Shown here piece after piece: positions 51,201 to 62,249 of a stretch of DNA of 64,000 nt. Every line of letters begins with the position of its first letter. Position 1 is the stretch's first letter. The stretch is from Linum tenue (lineage: Eukaryota > Streptophyta > Magnoliopsida > Malpighiales > Linaceae): contig CAMGYJ010000011.1 of the NCBI GenBank assembly GCA_946122785.1, forward strand, positions 53,742,449 through 53,806,448, given 5' to 3'. The notes beneath the pieces were generated by a model. That model saw only the letters and a program-made list of their open reading frames with translations. It was not told where the DNA came from and did no database searches. A program made the position numbers and the translations under genes.

Positions 51201-54200
51201 GGGCTGCCGCCGACGCCGTATTCGACGACGGACAGAGGATGCTGCCGGCGTATCTCTCCCTCTCTGTTACCTCCTTCGTCGAGCTGAACCGCCGGCGAAA
51301 AATCCCGGCAACGCCCCGCGTCATCTTCGACGCTTCCTTCTCCAGCTCTGGCGACGCAGCCAGGCCTGTCGCCGCCTCGTCCCCCGCTGGTCGCGCGCTC
51401 CCCGGCGCTTCCCGGCCAGCCCCGACGATCGGGCTCTGCCCCGCGCCGCCCTCGGACGTCGCGCGCGCCGCCGCCTGCCGCGCGGCAACCTCCTCGCCTC
51501 GGCCGGCCTGCCCGAACGCCGCTGCCTCCTTCCTCCAATAATCCGCGATCTGCCACAGCCTCTCTCGCTTCTGAGCCCATGACAGTTCTGATTTTTCCAT
51601 CGCTGATTCTCTGGTTTCTAAGCTGTCCCTGATGGAGTTGGGAAGAACTCGCAGATCGGAACGGGGCTCTGATACCAGATGTTAGAAACAAAGTTTCTAA
51701 CGGGATTTGAATTGGGTGATATTTGGGAATTTAGGGATTGAGAAGATAGAATTAGGGATTTGGGAAAGAATTGGGGAAGAATTGGGGAAGAACAGAAGAG
51801 AATCGGCCTAGGCCTTTAGAGGGATTGAGATCGAGAATGGGGAAGATAGGGAGATTAGGGTTTAGGAGATTCTTTGATAATTCTTTCTTGATTTTTCTTA
51901 ATAAAACGCAAAGTACATATTTATAACGAAAGACTGGAAAACCCTAACAATAAACCTAATTCTATTAAATGACTACTAACCTTAATAAGACTTACCCTAA
52001 TAATAATTAAAATAATAAATATAGAAACCCTAGATAACTCGGTTTCTAACAGAAAATAACTGAAGACGTTTTGCAATATGAAATGTGGTCGTGTTCCACC
52101 AGTCTTAGCAACGGTCCCGAATTCATCAATTGGCCTGAAGTTTGTCCCTCAATTTGTCATCAGTGATCTATCTCCAAATAATTTTTGAATTGACTCCAGA
52201 GTGCACACTTTTTCCGTTGACAAAAGCGACTCTTATTAGCTGAGCTTTGCTATTTGAGCAGGTTAGAGTTACAAGATGAGTGGAGGTTAGAAAATCGTAC
52301 CGCATTCGCAAACATATGGTCCGATATGGTATTTGGGATCTCATTGTTCTTGCTTTTGTACTTCAATCAGAATAAAGTGAGTACCTAAGCCCCTATCTCC
52401 GCATAAAGCCTTGTAGCTTAAAGTTGAATGTTTGGTGTGTATATTCCCTGTTCATTTTGGTTTATGTCCTTATCTTCCTTTAACATTTCATCATCTATTA
52501 TGTAATTTCTTTACTAGTTATCTATCATCAAACATTTAGTTGAACTCGACAACATCCACAATCAGAATGTAATGTTATCATTCATTCATTTCCTTCCATC
52601 TCAACTTTTAACTTCGGTTGTATTATCTCATGCAACTCCATCCTGCTAATCTCAGTCCTCTCTCATTTCCCACTGTAGGGGCAAACACAAGTTTGTTCTG
52701 TTTATCTAGAGACTTTGAAGTTGAAATTTTTTTCGATCCTTATGATCTGATGTAATGTAACTATTAACGAGGTCATGTTTTTAGGCCTTAACTTTTGTCT
52801 CCTTGGTGCAGGTAGCTTTGTTGAAGTTCACAGGATACAAAATACTTAATAATGTAACTGATACAGGGAAGGCATTTATGATTATACTCATCACAGATAT
52901 TTTTTTAGGGTAATAATCTCCTACTCTCCAATGAACACTTCTTATTGGGATTTCACTTAGAATATTTGATTCATCTTAAGCAGAATCTTGTTGAAATTTA
53001 CAAAACAGCATCACTTGTTGACTGCGAAGTCAATTTTACAAAATAACTTAAAAAGTTTATTCTCAACTCTATTCCTTTTCACCAAATGATTCCATGTTAT
53101 TTGAGCTTTTTCCTCTATACTTACCTATCTACTGCTATTTTCACTTGCTCTTCATGACGCCTCCTCGCGTTTACTTAATCGTAAAACTAAAACTTTTGCC
53201 TGGTCTCTAACCACACCGTAATGAGTTCTTGTTTCTATGACAAATAAACCCCCTCAGGTACCATTCGGAATCTGGCTGGGAGACGTTGTTGGAAGTATTT
53301 GTTGAGCACTATGGGCTTCAAGTTGATCCGTCCACTATCACCATTTTTGTCTGCTTTGTTCCTGTTGTCATTGATGCATGTGTGAAGCTTTGGGTATGTT
53401 CTAATCTAGACTCTTTATCTTTTTACTCAATTGTTGTGATCACTTCATTGCCTGATGTTTGCAATTGTTTATTGTAGAAGTCATATGTAACAATCTTCTG
53501 CACTTTACAGTCTTCATATCAGTTGCCATTTGGTCCATTTATTATTCTCCATATTTTATGAACACAATATATTAATTAGCTAGCTTTTAGCAGCACAAAA
53601 TGGTTATCGTTGTGATTATAAATGCTTTCTTTTGTCCGAACTCCAGACTCTCGAAAGCAGAACAATGACCTGCATGGCCACATGCAAAAATGTGAAGAGA
53701 ACCTGAATCTTAACTATACTAAGTTAGATAAAGCTTTTACAGTTTTGTGGAGGGCTGGGTGGTCTCTTGGGCTAAAAGCGAGTTCTAAGAGGGAGGGAGG
53801 GAGGGAGCGGGCTCCCTCTCCCCCTTTTCTGGCCAAAAGCGAGTTCTAACGATGGAGGGATGGAGGGATCGGGAGAAAACTGCTTTTTAATCAATGATGA
53901 ATTAATGCTTAACTTTAGTAGTTAACTGTTCTTAAGGAAATAAAGAGTTGTACATTGGAAGTAAGTATTGATCCAGAGTTATTTCCTAATTAGTCTATAG
54001 AATCTTTTATGTTGTGCCATGGAGGTTTAGGTTTTGAGCTTCTTCAAAGTCTGTTTCCTTCAGAATGACCGAGTTCGCTTCTGCTATGGATGTTTGACAT
54101 TATTTCACTTATGATTTTGAAGAACTTTTTAGATTTATTCAAAATGGAAATATCATATTTATGTTCTTGTGCTTCATTTCCTATTGAGTCAACATTTTTT

Positions 54201-55364
54201 CGGTATGAACGATGATCGGCTTCTTGGCAGTTCTTCTGCATCTGACATGCAATTATTAGGATCACATCCATTTGTGGTTGGTTTATTATGATCGGACAAT
54301 TTGCAGCTAGAGTCAGTGAAGTCATGAATATTTGTTGTTGGTTTGATCGTTCTGTACGTTTAAGTAATTATATGGAAGTCGCTGCATGAAATGTAGTGTT
54401 CATCTGAGGCTCACTCACGAAGGCAAAGCATTTAGATAACCTATTTGTATTGGTGAACAGTTATTTCTCATATTTATGGATAATCAGGTACCTTGCTTAC
54501 ACTAGAATGCCTGTGATTTGGACGAAATGATCCTTGTGCATTTTGATCGCTATAATCTAATATTTCTTAGGTGTTGTTGAGGAAGAACATTATAGTTTTG
54601 GGGTGATCCAGAAAATGAAAGGAAGATTTTGAACTAGAGTTATGGTTTACTGAAATATTACGTTTGAGATCATATACGTCATTAGGTATGTTCTTGGACA
54701 AAACATGCATCTATAACGCTTGCACTATGCAACTGATGGTTGCTTGCAGTGGTTCCGGTCTCTTAGCGGTGGGTGTATGTAGTTTCCTTTTTGGGTGCCT
54801 CAGGATTTGGAGTTTCAAGGATGAAGTGCTTCAATAAACCATTTGTCCAAATTAGATTCTCAGTAGGGTTGAGAATATGAGAGTTTTCCTTCTCATGCTA
54901 TTGGTTTGTATATGATTGACTGACAAGTGCACCAACCATAGGAATAGATTAGTCCCAGCCACCGGGTAAAGTGCTTACCAATTTTTACTGCGGAAGTGGG
55001 AAACAGAATGGTCGGTTTTTTCCAATTTCTTATCGGGAACTATCTGCAGTTTCGTCCTAGCAACGAGACTGAAGAAACAGGTGAATGAGAATTGAATTGC
55101 ATTAAATTGTCTGATGAGAGATGGTAGAATGAACCATTTGCTTTTGCATGTGTGTGTTCCCAGCAGCACATCCTCTTCTCTGCTTTGAACTCATTACTAT
55201 AAGTTCTTCATGAATGTGTTATTGTTGCTCAATTAATGTCAGCTACACAACCATTGTTTACAAAATTCAAATTGGTGCCTCCTCTCTTGCTGCAGATGTT
55301 CAAGTTCCTGCCAAGATTATCACCAAAGGTGGCGAACATATTTCAAGAAATGAAGCGTCACTAG
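48292..55364 (+). CDS. DLDG1: CemA-like chloroplast envelope protein (DLDG1 type)
   Basis: Predicted 449 aa from seven exons: 48292-48963, 49359-49444, 49731-49904, 52262-52376, 52812-52909, 53258-53393, 55296-55364, all in phase. The start MTTSLLLSQNLGLINQTSF is Ser/Leu/Arg-rich with few acids, a plausible plastid transit peptide. An acidic region follows. The C-terminal CemA (Ycf10) domain has four membrane segments (LAVLILIPWVLDFAVHDYVL; MVFGISLFLLLYF; AFMIILITDIFL; ITIFVCFVPVVIDACVKLW) and the signatures YHSESGWE and FKFLPRLSPKVANIFQEMKR. CemA acts in plastid envelope proton/inorganic-carbon homeostasis; nuclear-encoded DLDG1 works with it and affects greening and non-photochemical quenching. 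Intron 3 (49905-52261) carries an antisense LTR element. Confidence 0.9.
49950..50321 (-). repeat. 3' LTR (minus orientation) of the intronic LTR element
   Basis: 372 bp, TGTTAGAAACAAAGTTTCTA ... CGGTTTCTAACA in plus orientation; the ends themselves are inverted (TGTTAGAAAC / GTTTCTAACA). Identical to 51680-52051. Confidence 0.94.
50191..51600 (-). CDS. unknown 469-aa protein of the intronic LTR element
   Basis: Uninterrupted frame starting MEKSELSWAQKRERLWQIAD about 65 bases after the primer-binding site and ending 131 bases inside the 3' LTR. The N-terminal half is GC-rich and Ala/Gly/Arg/Glu-rich. The C-terminal half has a more structured look (LGREDLGRTAGFTLGRVWLN, EDYGPSMGYLVGFVLQEMED, FDHGCNLRHVDWEEAIGVGV, FIRAVEHNWKTRKRKEWRRQ), followed by a hydrophobic LTR-encoded tail. 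There is no CCHC zinc knuckle and no recognisable copia or gypsy gag domain. It may be a diverged gag or a captured host sequence; I do not recognise the family. Confidence 0.6.
   Translation of the reverse strand: MEKSELSWAQKRERLWQIADYWRKEAAAFGQAGRGEEVAARQAAARATSEGGAGQSPIVGAGREAPGSARPAGDEAATGLAASPELEKEASKMTRGVAGIFRRRFSSTKEVTERERYAGSILCPSSNTASAAARIMQTSGSDVEATTELKAAAAAGWPRGRRVSPREDATTEREGRKLSSELKTAAGSGGSPPRDEESKKAASKKKEGGGRNPLPLPLVNPRRQLQVELGREDLGRTAGFTLGRVWLNQQGEPTLEWSWAEAGQSYGLVLGKKMVGLRSRHTEQLSELKRSPLVKSVLFRFGPSFQEDYGPSMGYLVGFVLQEMEDEFMGLEDGLKEERLYDSYIVEFEKDDGGIFDHGCNLRHVDWEEAIGVGVAGVGFIRAVEHNWKTRKRKEWRRQNADCAGDVKKWVESINLEGKVGLKGEEMLETELSRVSIFIILIIIRVSLIKVSSHLIELGLLLGFSSLSL
51680..52051 (-). 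repeat. 5' LTR (minus orientation) of the intronic LTR element
   Basis: 372 bp, identical to 49950-50321; adjacent to the primer-binding site at 51665-51676. Confidence 0.94.
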
Positions 55365-56390
55365 AGAAAATGCAACCTCTGCAGAGAAATGATGCTGAAC
55401 TGGAAACATGATCTGTTCTTTTGCTCTTTTACCTCATCAGGGTAGACAAGCTAGGTAATAAACAATCTACTGTACCTCAATTCTTTGCCTTCACCGCAGC
55501 TACCAAGGTACATTGTTGGTTCATAGCCTGGCCAGTTTTCTGCTATAGTATCTGCAGCACTGTAGAATGGATGAAACTGTTCTCAGGGGGGGGAGTACAA
55601 ATAGTACATTAGAAGGCCACTACAATTGTCCCAAATGGGATGTACAGAAACGTCATTATGATTTCTTCATACCCTTTTGGCTGATACTGCAGCTGCTTTT
55701 GTTTAGTGGGAGGTGTATCATTATACAAGTGACCTTCAAAGTTCCTGTTGGTTTGGGGATGTACGCGAAATAGAAAGAAGTTATGAATATGTGAAAACTG
55801 ATGAAGTATCAAGGCCAACGAGAGAGTGACCGAACGGTAGAGTAGTTTACTTCTGATTTTGGGTATGAATCTTAACTATATTGATTAATGTTGTACTCCA
55901 CACAGATCTAACTTCCTATTCACTCATGGAATCCAAGCATTGCTATCTTTCGAGCATTGTTTAGGTTCGCTTGCAATGGGAGGATAAAATGGAGCACCTA
56001 ACAGAACCAAATTCTTCCTCCATTTTTGTAACCAGAGAGCATTGAAATTTTAAAAGCTATAGGGTTGGGTTGGTCCTCTCCTGTCTCCTTTGTGGGCATC
56101 TCAAGCACAAACTTTCTGTGGTCCACATTGCGCCATCACAACTGTGGGATCGAATCTGTAGCCTGCTGTATGTGTATCCAGTTTTGAGTTCTAGTTTTTA
56201 CCAGCTCAAACTCTGTTGAACTAAAGATTTGTACAGAAGGGTAAGTACAGTTTGTTAAAAATTATGGGCAAATAGCAAACAGGTAAAATATGAACTGTGG
56301 TCCTCCTTTGTACTTTTGCTGTTTTACCCCCAAAGAATCCAAGATTAGAAAAAGATCAAACATAACCAATGCTAATATACCTTATTCTGA
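55365..56390. other. 3' region of the CemA-like gene and intergenic DNA, no gene seen
   Basis: No coding frame with domain signatures. The first part is presumably 3' UTR. Confidence 0.5.
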
Positions 56391-56990
56391 AACACATTAT
56401 GCAAATCTCACATCGACAAGAGCACACGAGAGATTCATAATTCTTGAGTAAGAAACCGACTTTAACTAGCAAGATGCATTTTGGGGTGAAATGGAAAAAT
56501 TATTGTAAGTGCTCTGAAGTTCAAGCTGCTTGTTGTGGAACAATGTAAGGATGGATAGTCTCTGACGAAGGCACATTGATATGCACCCCAAAGCAGACAA
56601 TATTGTGGTCAGAAAAATGCTCGAGACGTTACAACTTACAAGTGATACTAGCGCCTCTCTGCGTCCCTCTTGGTCGATGGTGAGGCAACCCTCCTTGGTG
56701 GGGGAGGGGGGGTGGGGTGGTATGTAACACGCTAGACAAATCTCGCATCGACAAAGCACGTAAAAGATTCATGATTCATAAGTAAGAAACCGACATTAAC
56801 TAACAAAACGTGTTTTGGGGGTGAAATGAAAGAGTTATTCTAAGAACTACGAAATTAAACGTGCTCGTTGTGGAGCAACGCAAGGATAGATAAACTCTCG
56901 GAAGTCACATTGATATGCACCCCAAAGCGAAAATCAAGTGGAGCTAGACCAAAGCGGACAATATCTTGGTAGGAAAAAGTTTTGTCATGT
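56390..56990. repeat. two tandem diverged copies of a TRIM/solo-LTR-like repeat
   Basis: About 56395-56615 and 56725-56985 share AAATCTCACATCGACAA / AAATCTCGCATCGACAA, AGTAAGAAACCGAC, TTTGGGG-TGAAATG, CACATTGATATGCACCCCAA and GGACAATAT-TGG in the same order. The signature 'CACATCG ... CCAAAGCGGACAATATC' is widespread in short terminal-repeat (TRIM-like) elements of dicots. No internal domain, primer site or target duplication was recognised. Confidence 0.5.
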
Positions 56991-57552
56991 TACATTATAC
57001 ATTAATTACTTACTCTCTTTTCGATTTTGAACTTTCCTCTACTTATTCATCAAAACATTCAATCCGTCATTGTCAGGGAAAAAATTATATCCTTTCAAAA
57101 TCATGGTTGTCATGTCAGGTGGTAGAATCGGGTTTAACTAGTACCGATTACAAAATCATATGGAATCATGGAATGTCCCTGGTGCGAGTGACATGATCGA
57201 TTTATGACCTTTAAACAAAATGATGCCATTTTGGTGGATTTAATTTATAACAAATAATTTTTTATTTGTTTCTTGAATTGAAAGTAAGATGTTGATGTTA
57301 TTTGTTTGAGTGAAGTATAAATTTTTGGATGTTGGCGTTCAATGTTGTATTTAAATATGAATTTTTTTTTATGAATATGAGATTTTTCACTTGAAATATT
57401 GTAGACATGAACTCTAGTAAACCGATTATACCACTAATTATAGCACACCACTTGTCTAATTGTCAATTTGTCATAACGGTCTAAACCAGTTTTACAACTC
57501 GTTAATTGATTGCCCAACCGTTTTTGCAACAATATTAATTTCGTTTTTTTAC

Positions 57553-57741
57553 TATAAATAGCAACAGATGAACGGCCAAAGGGTGGTTTCTTTCTCTTCT
57601 GCTCTTCTCTCTCTCTTTCCACTTATGGCAGCAACACCACTCGCCCGAGTCCACTCGGCCGCCACCCTCTTTGCTCGTTTTCAACTCGGTCCTGGGATTC
57701 TGAGTCGGCTCAGCACCTCCTCTGCTCTCGTTGAGCGAGTT
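57553..57741 (+). promoter_or_regulatory. TATA box and candidate 5' leader exon upstream of SPL
   Basis: TATAAATA at 57553-57560 is followed by a CT-rich stretch and ends at a good donor GAGTT|GTAAGT (57742). The leader contains an in-frame ORF from 57568 (second ATG 57625) reading MAATPLARVHSAATLFARFQ and so on: rich in Arg/Ala/Ser without acids, like a mitochondrial presequence. It reaches the donor in phase 0, but no partner exon was found. It could be the SPL 5' UTR with uORFs or the first exon of a lost gene. Confidence 0.35.
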
Positions 57742-57859
57742 GTAAGTTCCCTGCAACTCCATTTATACATTCATATGATCTGTCTGGGGGTGTGTTCACT
57801 TCATTCATTCATTCATTTCGTATGTGAAAAGCACAAGCAGAAACAGCCTTGATAATGGT

Positions 57860-60332
57860 GGTGGGTCTTCCATTCCAATCCCTTATTGCTTCTCTCATGG
57901 GTTCCTGACATGGGTGCCTTGTGATGTGATCGAGCTACCAATTTCGTTTCTGGAAATAAGTTTTCTTTCTCTTAGCAGTATTTTTTAACTTTCATCCAGT
58001 TAATCCGAAATTGTGTTTGGCTGTGCATAATTGTGTCCAATGGGTTCTGGTTGTTATTGCCTTTTGGTTTTCCTTTCTACCGGAATTTGTGTAACTTCAC
58101 ATTGGAGAAACCCTCTAGCTTCCTTTTCTTTGTCGGTTTGGGTGCATTATGTGGATGTAAAGGGTAGGATGTAGAGATGAGGGTAACTAAAGGAGGAAGG
58201 TTAGGATGGGCCCTTTTATGGATGGAATTCAATGAATGATGGGGTACTGGTGCTTGGGCAGAAAAAAAAATTTCTTGCCATTTGACATGTATGGGCATTC
58301 ATGTGTGTATGTGTCCATGTCATGGAAAAGGAAGTGATAATTGAGACCTTTGTGAATCCCCCCATCTCAAAAGATATGTGGTTCCTTGAGAAGAGAAGGA
58401 AAGGGGAAAGCAATATATGTGGTTTGGGATGGAACTTGGACTGGAGTCAGAGATGGAAGTGTTAATTGCCTTTCAACAAGTGAGCCTATTGGTCTAGATA
58501 ACTGTCCATCTGATTGATAACATCGTTTACATCTCAAGGACTGTGTTACCATTTTGTGCATCTGAGCAGTATAATAGAAACAAATAAACCAAGGTGGTAT
58601 AAGAGCTCGCGTGGATGCTCAAATTTGTAGCAAGTAATTTGCTAAGGAGTTTTTGGCAAGAAGGGTTAGTCAAAGAAGTAGCTTTGAAGAGGAACTCACA
58701 TCTATAGACTTGAAATTCAAAGATTCACACTGCTGCTTTCTATAAGTGCAGGACCAGTATAGAAACGTGTTGCATGGTCCAATTCCTAGACGAATGGAAT
58801 ACAAAGACTTAATGTAGGAAAGGATGCCTGGTTGCTTTGTCGTTATTGTGGACTATGGAGCTTACAAGCCCATCTATCTACCCTACAATTTCGCTAGGGT
58901 AAGCTATATCATGTTCATCAATCCACTGGACATGTGGGTATATGAAGAATGCCAAGCTCGTTGGAGGAGAGCAATTAATAATTTTGAGTTGTAGTTGTTT
59001 GATAGTGAAGTGACAGAATTGATCACTCTGTCTATGAGGTCCCCATGCTGTAAATGTGGCTTGACTTGTGGACTGAAATGCTTTTCTTTTACCTGTTGTT
59101 TTAAGGCCAGTAAATATTCATGACAAAAAACCCTGTCCTGGGTAGCTTATTAGTTATTACCACTTCCCTGGAATGATGAGAGTGTCAGTTGCTAGAGATC
59201 TGAACAGCTGTCTGATGGTTTGATACTGTTCAAATGGATGGGTTCTATTCTTAAATGAATAAAGTTTATGTTACTGGCCTGATTTCTTCGGAATATTTGT
59301 GCTAAAGATTATGATTATGGAGAATGTTGTTGTAGGAATTGTTGTACTTTTTCTTTCTTTCCAAACTTTTGGTGTGTTAAAATAGGAAGATGCTAGTTTC
59401 CCTTGAAATCTATGGTTCTGGTACAATTTCTAGCAGGAGTTCTGACTCAAGTGCTACTATTGATTGGAGAGGAGACGGTAAGAATCTGCTGTTAAAGTTT
59501 GGATTGTCGGATATGGTATATTCTTTACTGATGTGGTTCTGAATTCTTTTGGTGCTGTCTGAGTAGGATTCTGCTTGGATGGAGGCTGGTGGGTGATTTT
59601 ATTACCTGTGCTGCAGCGGTGAATTTGTGGCTGGTGGTGGGGGTATTGTGACCATTCGGGTGGCATGTGCTAAGTGTTATTGTCTTGGTCAAAATGGGAA
59701 GGGGGAAGATCCACATGAAGACACCTCTGACAAATTTAATTCCACTTGTTTGCTTGGTGGGAAAGTAGATTAATCATCTCGCCTGAAAGTGACATCCTTT
59801 TTTTCTGGGACAAAGGACTCTTTTTTTTTTCCTGTTGGTTTTCATCATCTTCACTTCTGTTGTACCTCGAGCCCCCTTTAAAAATTAGGCGGAGAGAGGT
59901 TGGTAATCTGTTTTCCTTGAAGGGGACATCAGAAGTTTCTCCTGAAACCTGTTGTATCTCAATTCTCAACTCTGGGTTCTGGAAGAAGAAACAGCTGCAA
60001 CCTAAAGGTTCGTGCTTTAAGTTATTCTCCACTTCCGTTAAGTTACTGGAGATGAAATTTACTCCGTATCCTGTTTTTCTTGTTGTCTATCTTGTACATG
60101 TAGACTGAGGAAAAGCTTCCAACCTGCAAAGCATAACAATCAAGGGTCCTTCTGCATTCCAGCTTTCCTGACTTTTGCTGCTTCATTCCAGTTTGCTGTA
60201 ATTTGCTATTTTGAACTATGAATGCTTAGAATGGGAATAGAGTAGGTGTATTTGTGAAAACAACTGTAAATGCGTCATATTGAAAAGAACAACACTTTTT
60301 CCTCTCAATCTGTACCCACTACTTCTCTTGTT
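57860..60332. other. probable leader intron of the SPL gene, no other gene seen
   Basis: T-rich, intron-like composition on the plus strand. No coding frame with domain signatures. Confidence 0.4.
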
Positions 60333-62249
60333 ATGGAGTGGAACTTGAAGGCTGCATCTGATTGGGACTGGGATAACATAATTGGGTTCAGCTCTAAGGC
60401 ATGTGGCACTCAGAAACAAGTGAAGCACTTCTTAACCCATGATGATGCTGAAGAAGGACTTGGAGGGATGAATAGTGGATACCTCTATTCACCTGGATGT
60501 GGTGGTGGTTTTTCAGGCTCTGATTCAGGACATGGCTCTTCATCCAAGAGCTCTGTGGAAGGACTTCCTGACCGTATCAGTAGGAACCATTTGAGCATTG
60601 TGGGAAATGTTGAGAGTGTTTCACCTGTGGATGCTTCTGCCGGCTCTGGGGAACACGTGATTGGTCTGAAGCTTGGTAAAAGGACGTATTTTGAAGATGT
60701 ATGTACACCTGGAAACACCAAGTCATCGTCGTCCTCTTCTTCTGTGATTGCAAGCTCCTCTGTTGCTGCACCTAAGAGAACTAGGGCCTCTTGTCAGAGT
60801 TTACAGTCTCCATGCTGTCAAGTTGAAGGATGCAACCTTGACCTCAAGTCAGCGAAAGATTACCACCGGAGGCATAGAATATGTGAGAGCCACTCAAAAA
60901 GTCCCAAGGTCATTGTTGCTGGCCTGGAACGCCGGTTTTGCCAGCAGTGCAGTAGGTAAGTTTTCATGTCGACCTTCATTATTTAGCATTAACAATGCAG
61001 TTGCAGCAGCTACTTTGCCACTTCTTGACTTCTGAAGTATTAGACTTTATGTCCTCATTATATTAGGAAATAAAAAAAGGACTAGGACGACTTAAATCTC
61101 GAGATTGCTAAAATCCGTCTATTTAGAAATCCCACCTCCAAATGACCCCTTATTTTTGTTTTGGTGCACGTTGATGTGAGATTCTTCCTGATAAAACTGG
61201 TTCTAGGTTTCATGAGTTGTCAGAATTTGATGAAAAAAAGCGAAGCTGTCGTAGACGTCTTTCTGATCACAATGCACGCCGTCGCAGGCCTCCGCCAGAG
61301 GCGCTCCAATTTGGTTCAACTCTGTCTACAACGATATATGGTAATAATTCACAAAACCTTTGGTTCGCTTCTAATCAAATTGTGTGATACTGTATGACAA
61401 GTTAGCTGGTAACTGTGTAACCTTGCTTTCTCCTGAATGAAGATCGTAGTAAAGTTGAAGTATCGATTGGAACAGAAGTTGGCTGTGTGTTCTAATGGCT
61501 CTCTGCCTTTTCTATTCTCCTCATTTTGGCTTCCTACAGATAACAGAAGACAGATGAATGCTATGTTGAATAGGGTCGCTCTACCAGCAAAAAGTTTCAC
61601 CTGGCCAACTAGCTTGGGTTATAAATTCGCCCAAGCAGGAGATTCTTTCCTTGGATATGTGAAGTCAGAAGGCATGAGTAGGCAGATGAGTGATTTGTCT
61701 AACGAGTTGAATGATTCAACATCTGCCTTACCAATGATCTCAGACAAGGGTCTGTCTTTCAAGGGCAGTTCATCTCAGATCTTTAGTCAAGGTTCGTTTC
61801 CTATTCATTACTGGATTGTGCTACCGCTGAGACTCAATCAGATCGTGATTCAATGATGGACAATTTCCCTTAATCTGACAACAACAATGGGTTGACGATA
61901 CTGTACAGGTTTGGAGGGGCCTGCAGTGACTTGTAACCTAGAGATGAACCCTGATTTAGGGGGTGCTCTCTCTCTTCTGTCAACCAATTCCTCCTCCTGG
62001 GGTATGAATGAGCCTCCTGATTCAGCTCCTCTGGACCATCTGATGCTCGCCAACGAAACAAGCCTGGGCCAGACGATGATGCCTGCAGAACCGCAAAGTT
62101 GGTCACTCTCATCATCAGAAAATGCACCCATGGAGTCGCGGGGGAACTTGTTTGATTTACAAGACAATGAAAGCATCAGTTTCCAGCAGTTTCAGCCGTT
62201 TAAAACGCCTCATCACTCCAACTGCTTCTACCCTGGTCAAATGAACTAA
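60333..62249 (+). CDS. SQUAMOSA promoter-binding protein-like (SPL) transcription factor
   Basis: Predicted 449 aa from four exons: 60333-60955, 61207-61340, 61540-61791, 61909-62249. The start [20 protein letters not shown] is typical for the SPL2/10/11-like class. The SBP domain (about 161-237) spans the exon 1-2 junction, as in all SPL genes: [60 protein letters not shown], and the nuclear signal [15 protein letters not shown]. Both zinc sites are complete. The C-terminal exon contains an exact miR156 target site. Role: nuclear DNA binding to GTAC cores, promoting juvenile-to-adult transition, shoot and flower development under miR156 control. The subtype is inferred, not proven. Confidence 0.94.
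61963..61982 (+). promoter_or_regulatory. miR156/157 target site in SPL coding sequence
   Basis: GTGCTCTCTCTCTTCTGTCA, the standard SPL target sequence complementary to miR156, encoding the ALSLLS segment (residues [10 protein letters not shown]). Confidence 0.95.

Larger units (their letters stand above)
49950..52051 (-). mobile_element. young non-autonomous LTR retrotransposon in intron 3 of the CemA-like gene
   Basis: 2102 bp, flanked by the 5-bp duplication GAAAA (49945-49949, 52052-52056). The two 372-bp LTRs (49950-50321, 51680-52051) start TG, end CA and appear identical, so the insertion is recent. On the minus strand the primer-binding site TGGTATCAGAGC follows the 5' LTR (plus 51665-51676, after a two-base TC spacer), and a polypurine tract GAAGGGGGAGGAGA precedes the 3' LTR (near 50322-50335). 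No protease, integrase or reverse transcriptase is present; one 469-aa frame fills the interior. It must rely on another element's enzymes, probably copia. It is antisense to the host gene. Confidence 0.94.

Noticed and set aside
50404..51541. Plus-strand frames across the intronic LTR element
   Set aside because: Shadows of the GC-rich 469-aa minus-strand frame; primer site and polypurine tract fix the element's orientation as minus.
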